Of a stretch of 64,000 bases of DNA, positions 60,454 through 64,000 are shown one piece after another. The stretch's first letter is position 1, and every line of letters starts with the position of its first letter. A model generated the notes under the pieces. It had not been told where the DNA came from, ran no database searches, and worked only from the letters and a program-made list of their open reading frames with translations. The translations under genes were made by a program, and so were the position numbers. The DNA lies in contig JAMPIQ010000003.1 of assembly GCA_024699855.1 (NCBI GenBank), positions 5,704,001 to 5,768,000 on the forward strand, written 5' to 3'. The stretch is from Aphelenchoides besseyi. Taxonomy: Eukaryota > Nematoda > Chromadorea > Rhabditida > Aphelenchoididae.

Positions 60454-63388
60454 ATGATCCCAAATTACGTCAAAACGTCCGAAGAATGGGTCAACACCGG
60501 CACGCAAGCCGTGAAGGTCTTTTATCCAACACTCGCTGAAATGCAAAATTTCTCGGCCTACATCGCAAAATGCGAAAACGAAGGCGCCTGTACAGCTTCT
60601 GGAATTTGCAAGGTTTGTTTTCACGAGAATAAATCAACAGAGTTTCTTAGATCGTTCCCCCAATTGAGTGGTCTCCAAGACCAAGTCGACGAAACAATTA
60701 CGACGACATCGATGACTACATGATTCAAAGGTAATTCACTTATTAATTGATCATCTTATTTGCAAATTTTAGTCCTGTAAGAGAAAAGATTCAAAAAACG
60801 AAAATTTCCGGAGCTTACACAAAAATCAACAAGGTGACCTTATGAATACCAGCTTTTGCTGAAAGTTGTTCTTCAGACGTACCGAAAAGAATTGACCGTT
60901 AGTGCATTTCGAGAGCTTGCCCTTTCAGAAAAGTACGCGAATCCACGGCCGGACATCAGTTTAAAAGAACTAGAGAAATTTTATTGGCGAAACATCACAG
61001 CCGGTGATCCAATTTACGGCGCTGATACTCCCGGATCGTGCTACGAGGATTCGGTTGAGGAGTTTAATTTGAACAAGCTGGGAACGATTCTTGATATTCT
61101 GAAGGAAGACAATGTGAGAACATGAGTTCAATGGTGACGAACTGCTTGTTTAGGTAAAGATTCCTGGTGTAAATTCGACTTATTTATACTTTGGAATGTA
61201 CAAAACAACATTTCCATGGCATTGCGAAGATTGTGATTTGTATTCCATCAATTACATTCACTTTGGAGAGCCTAAGTTCTGGTATGGAATTCCGCCTTCT
61301 GAAGCGACAAAATTCGAGCGTTTGTGCAAAAACAAATTTCCGGAAGAATCAGCAAGTTGTCCAGCGTATTTACGGTTCGTTTATAGCGACTTATTTGTAT
61401 GAGCTGGACTTTTAGACACAAAACTTTTCTCGTTTCAATTCGTGAACTTCGACAACATGGAATCGACTACGGAACGATGGTCCAATACCCAGGAGAGTTT
61501 ATGATAACTTTTCCAAAAGTATGTTTAAATAACTGCTAAATCAAGAGTGTGTATATGTTAGGGATATCATTGCGGTTTTAATGTTGGATACAATTGCGCT
61601 GAATCGACGAATTTTGCTCTTGAACGCTGGATCGATTATGGCAAAGAAGCGAGTGTCTGTCGTTGTGTTAAGGGTTCTGTTGAATTGGATTTACGACCTT
61701 TCATGAGGACCTACAGACCGCAAGAATTCGAAAAATGGCACGCTTATTGGTATGAAAAGCGTAAGTTTGTTAACTGAGGCTCATTACACTTTTCAATTTA
61801 GAACCAGTGATTCAGATAAAGAAAGGAGAGAATTTGCCAAAGAAACAAACGTCAAAATCCGAAACAAGTGAAGTGGACGAAACGAAAATTGAAAAAGAAA
61901 AGTTTGATTCGTTCATGAATACTATGGCAGTCAATCGATTGGATTATGAGTATCTTTTTCATCATCAACATGATTTCAAAGAAGAAATCAACTTCAACAA
62001 GCATCAAGCTAACAGCTATCCCTACTGCTCAATTTGCCAAAACTTTGTTCCACTTCTCGAAGGAAAAACGAAGTATAATCGAAATGCAGAGTAAATTAAC
62101 GAATCCCGTAGCAATGTTGTTGATGAGTTTATTTTCAGATCGATTCGTTATGCTGTTGACGCGTTTTTCGACAAAACCAAAAGCGAATATAACGTTTTGC
62201 CGTTGGAGTCAGATCGAACCGTTGTATGTAAACGCTGCTCTGTGGTTGTACATCCCAGTTGTTATCACATCAATCCCGCAGTTCTCGATTTGAACTCGTC
62301 CAGTGATGCGGATATAATGATCTTGGAAGAATCGTTTCCAGCAAAAAAAAGACGAGTTGAAAGTTGGACCTGTCGTAGATGTGCATTTTCTCGCGAACCT
62401 ATAGTTTGCGCATCAACTCATTGTGACTTGTGTCCACTACGCGGTGGAGCCTTTATTCCCTATGGATCAGCCGACGGCTCGAGTTTTGTTCACGTTGTTT
62501 GTGCGATCATGAGTCGAAGAACCCGCATCATCCGCGAATCGAACTTTGTGATGTACGCGATCAGCTTGCCGTCGGATTGGGCGAGTGATATAACGCCGGA
62601 GAGTCGACCGTGGTAAAATCGAAGGTCATAAGAAGTTATTTATGAAAAATTTAAGGGAACAAATAGGCATTTCTTCCGAATATCTCTTTCATGATTTCGC
62701 TCTGTTGCAAAGCCGATTTCCGGAACAAGAGTCCAAATTCTGCGCATTCTGCGAACGCGATTTGGATCAGGGATTTGTCCGGTGTTTGCCGTGCTTTGAT
62801 AACAACGAAAGAGCGTTATTCTTTCATCCAAGTTGTTGTAGTCTGGCCGGTCTCACGTTCGAATATCGACATTTTCCGTTGGTCGCAGCCGCTGTTTGTC
62901 GATGTCATGTTGAGAGCGATAACAAGCCATCAAAGTATCCGTTAGCAATTGGCGATCTGTTGGGATTTGTGGCTGTCAATGAAACCGTTGATGTCGTAAA
63001 ACTTCTCGAAAAACAACCCACCGAATACGCAACAATCGAGTTCTTAGATTCAACCGTGAGTACCGATGTGGTTATTGCTCAGGATGTTGTCGATTGTCAT
63101 TGCAAATATGTAAATTGTGGTGGAAATCATCTCTACGGATGGATTGTAAGTAATAGTCATTAAGCGTGTGTATTCTGGTGATTTCAGGTCAGAGTCAAAT
63201 GGGACGAAGACGAATTGTTCGATGGTTATTTTCGACAAACGAAAGCCGACTTCGCGTACACTGTCAAATCGCAAAAAACATCGGAACGAATGGTCTGCTC
63301 GAAGAAACCACTCGTCCATCGGAATCAGCCAAAATCGAAACAATTAGAAAAACTCTTGAAACAATATGAAGCCTTTTACAAGCTTTAA
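60454..63388 (+). CDS. KDM4/JMJD2 histone lysine demethylase
   Basis: An Fe(II)/2-oxoglutarate demethylase of H3K9me3/H3K36me3. Jmj[19 protein letters not shown] and VPPIEWSPR. Jmj[22 protein letters not shown] (H and E of the HxE iron site), [36 protein letters not shown] (third His) and [19 protein letters not shown] charged linker leads to a PHD/extended PHD module ([72 protein letters not shown]). A C-terminal tudor-like strand set has [16 protein letters not shown]. It ends YEAFYKL at 63388. Domain order is that of KDM4A-C. All iron ligands are present. Introns are short and canonical. Confidence 0.95.
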
Positions 63389-63685
63389 TGTTAACATTGA
63401 TTGTGTTTATCTCAAAGATAATGTTCTCAATACCCAAAGTCATACATACTACAGGTCGTAATAACCGTTTTTACCTCCGAATAAAAGATCTTGAGACAAT
63501 CCGAGTCGTGTTAGTAGAATATAAAACATGAGTTTACTTATCATACTAATGAATCGAGTAGTTACAATAAGCATCTATATCGAGCTTATAAAAATGTTCT
63601 TGTGACGATTTTCGTGCTTATGGCAATACGCACAAGCGCGTTGTTTCGTTGAACATATTCTTTCTACTAAGAGTAGTTTCGTAAA

Positions 63686-63948
63686 ATGGAAGAAGGCGAA
63701 ATCGCGTCTAGCAGCGAGAGGTTCGTTATTTCGCGATAGCATTGATCGATTGTTTTAGCGAGAAGGATGCAGAAACTAACATAATGGCCGATTTCGATGA
63801 AGTGAATTGTTTCATTTAAATTTCGATAATTTTGTATTCTAGGAAGCTCAGATCGATCGACTGCAGGCCGAGTTTGCCGAGGAGTTGGCTAAACAGCTTC
63901 GACAGGCTGCATCACAATCCGATCAATCGACGAAAAAACGGACGCAAA
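63686..63948 (+). CDS. First exons of an unidentified gene (continues beyond the window)
   Basis: Starts MEEGEIASSSE. Two introns of about 40 nt join in frame to EKDAETNIMADFDEE and to AQIDRLQAEFAEELAKQLRQ, an acidic coiled coil, then SDQSTKKRTQ before the next donor. Too little is visible to name it. The KDM4-to-here gap (63389-63685) holds no feature. Confidence 0.55.
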
Positions 63949-64000
63949 GTAAGCGAAATTTCTAACAAAAAACTTTTTTCCTTTTTGTTTTAACTTGTTT

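Overview
The window is nuclear DNA of an invertebrate, most likely a nematode. Genes are split by very short introns (about 35-60 nt, GT...TTTTAG or TTTCAG). CpG is not depleted. A 5S rRNA gene is of nematode type, and several start codons lie only a few bases after a TTTCAG/TTTAG acceptor, as expected with spliced-leader trans-splicing. Which nematode clade it is cannot be told from the sequence alone. All gene names rest on reading the translations; no searches were run.

Layout: 1-18.5 kb is compact and gene-rich. On the minus strand are SMC3 (its C-terminal end lies off the left edge), a mucolipin/TRPML channel, PINK1 and a SKP2-like F-box/LRR protein. On the plus strand are VPS35 and ceramide glucosyltransferase, with a possible small divergent gene between them. 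From 18.5 to 31 kb is a decayed zone: LINE remnants, a 2.8-kb segment with about 150-bp inverted ends that carries a 5S rRNA gene and a broken PIM-like kinase, a broken ubiquitin-like/kinase-like gene, a small membrane protein, a strongly G-poor tract, a tRNA-like repeat, and a 5'-truncated NUP160 copy with several stops and frameshifts. From 31.1 to 43.6 kb is a head-to-tail Helitron array around a 100-N gap. Its most complete member encodes RPA-like proteins and a C48 protease-Rep-helicase polyprotein. From 43.6 to 47.2 kb are REEP/Yop1, TFIIH subunit 3 and an adenosine-receptor-like GPCR. From 47.2 to 58 kb are an unidentified nuclear-type gene, a nearly intact mariner inserted at the 3' part of ERMP1, an apparently intact ubiquitin-like plus kinase-like gene, and a second mariner-type element carrying a foldback MITE in its terminal repeat. 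From 58 to 64 kb are a broken DDX51-like helicase, a Kelch-like fragment, KDM4 and the first exons of one more gene.

Functionally the conserved genes are housekeeping: cohesin, retromer, lysosomal calcium channel, mitophagy kinase, glucosylceramide synthesis, TFIIH and a histone demethylase. The most novel items are the two-copy Ubl-plus-kinase-like family and the Helitron array with an N-terminal SUMO-protease-like domain.
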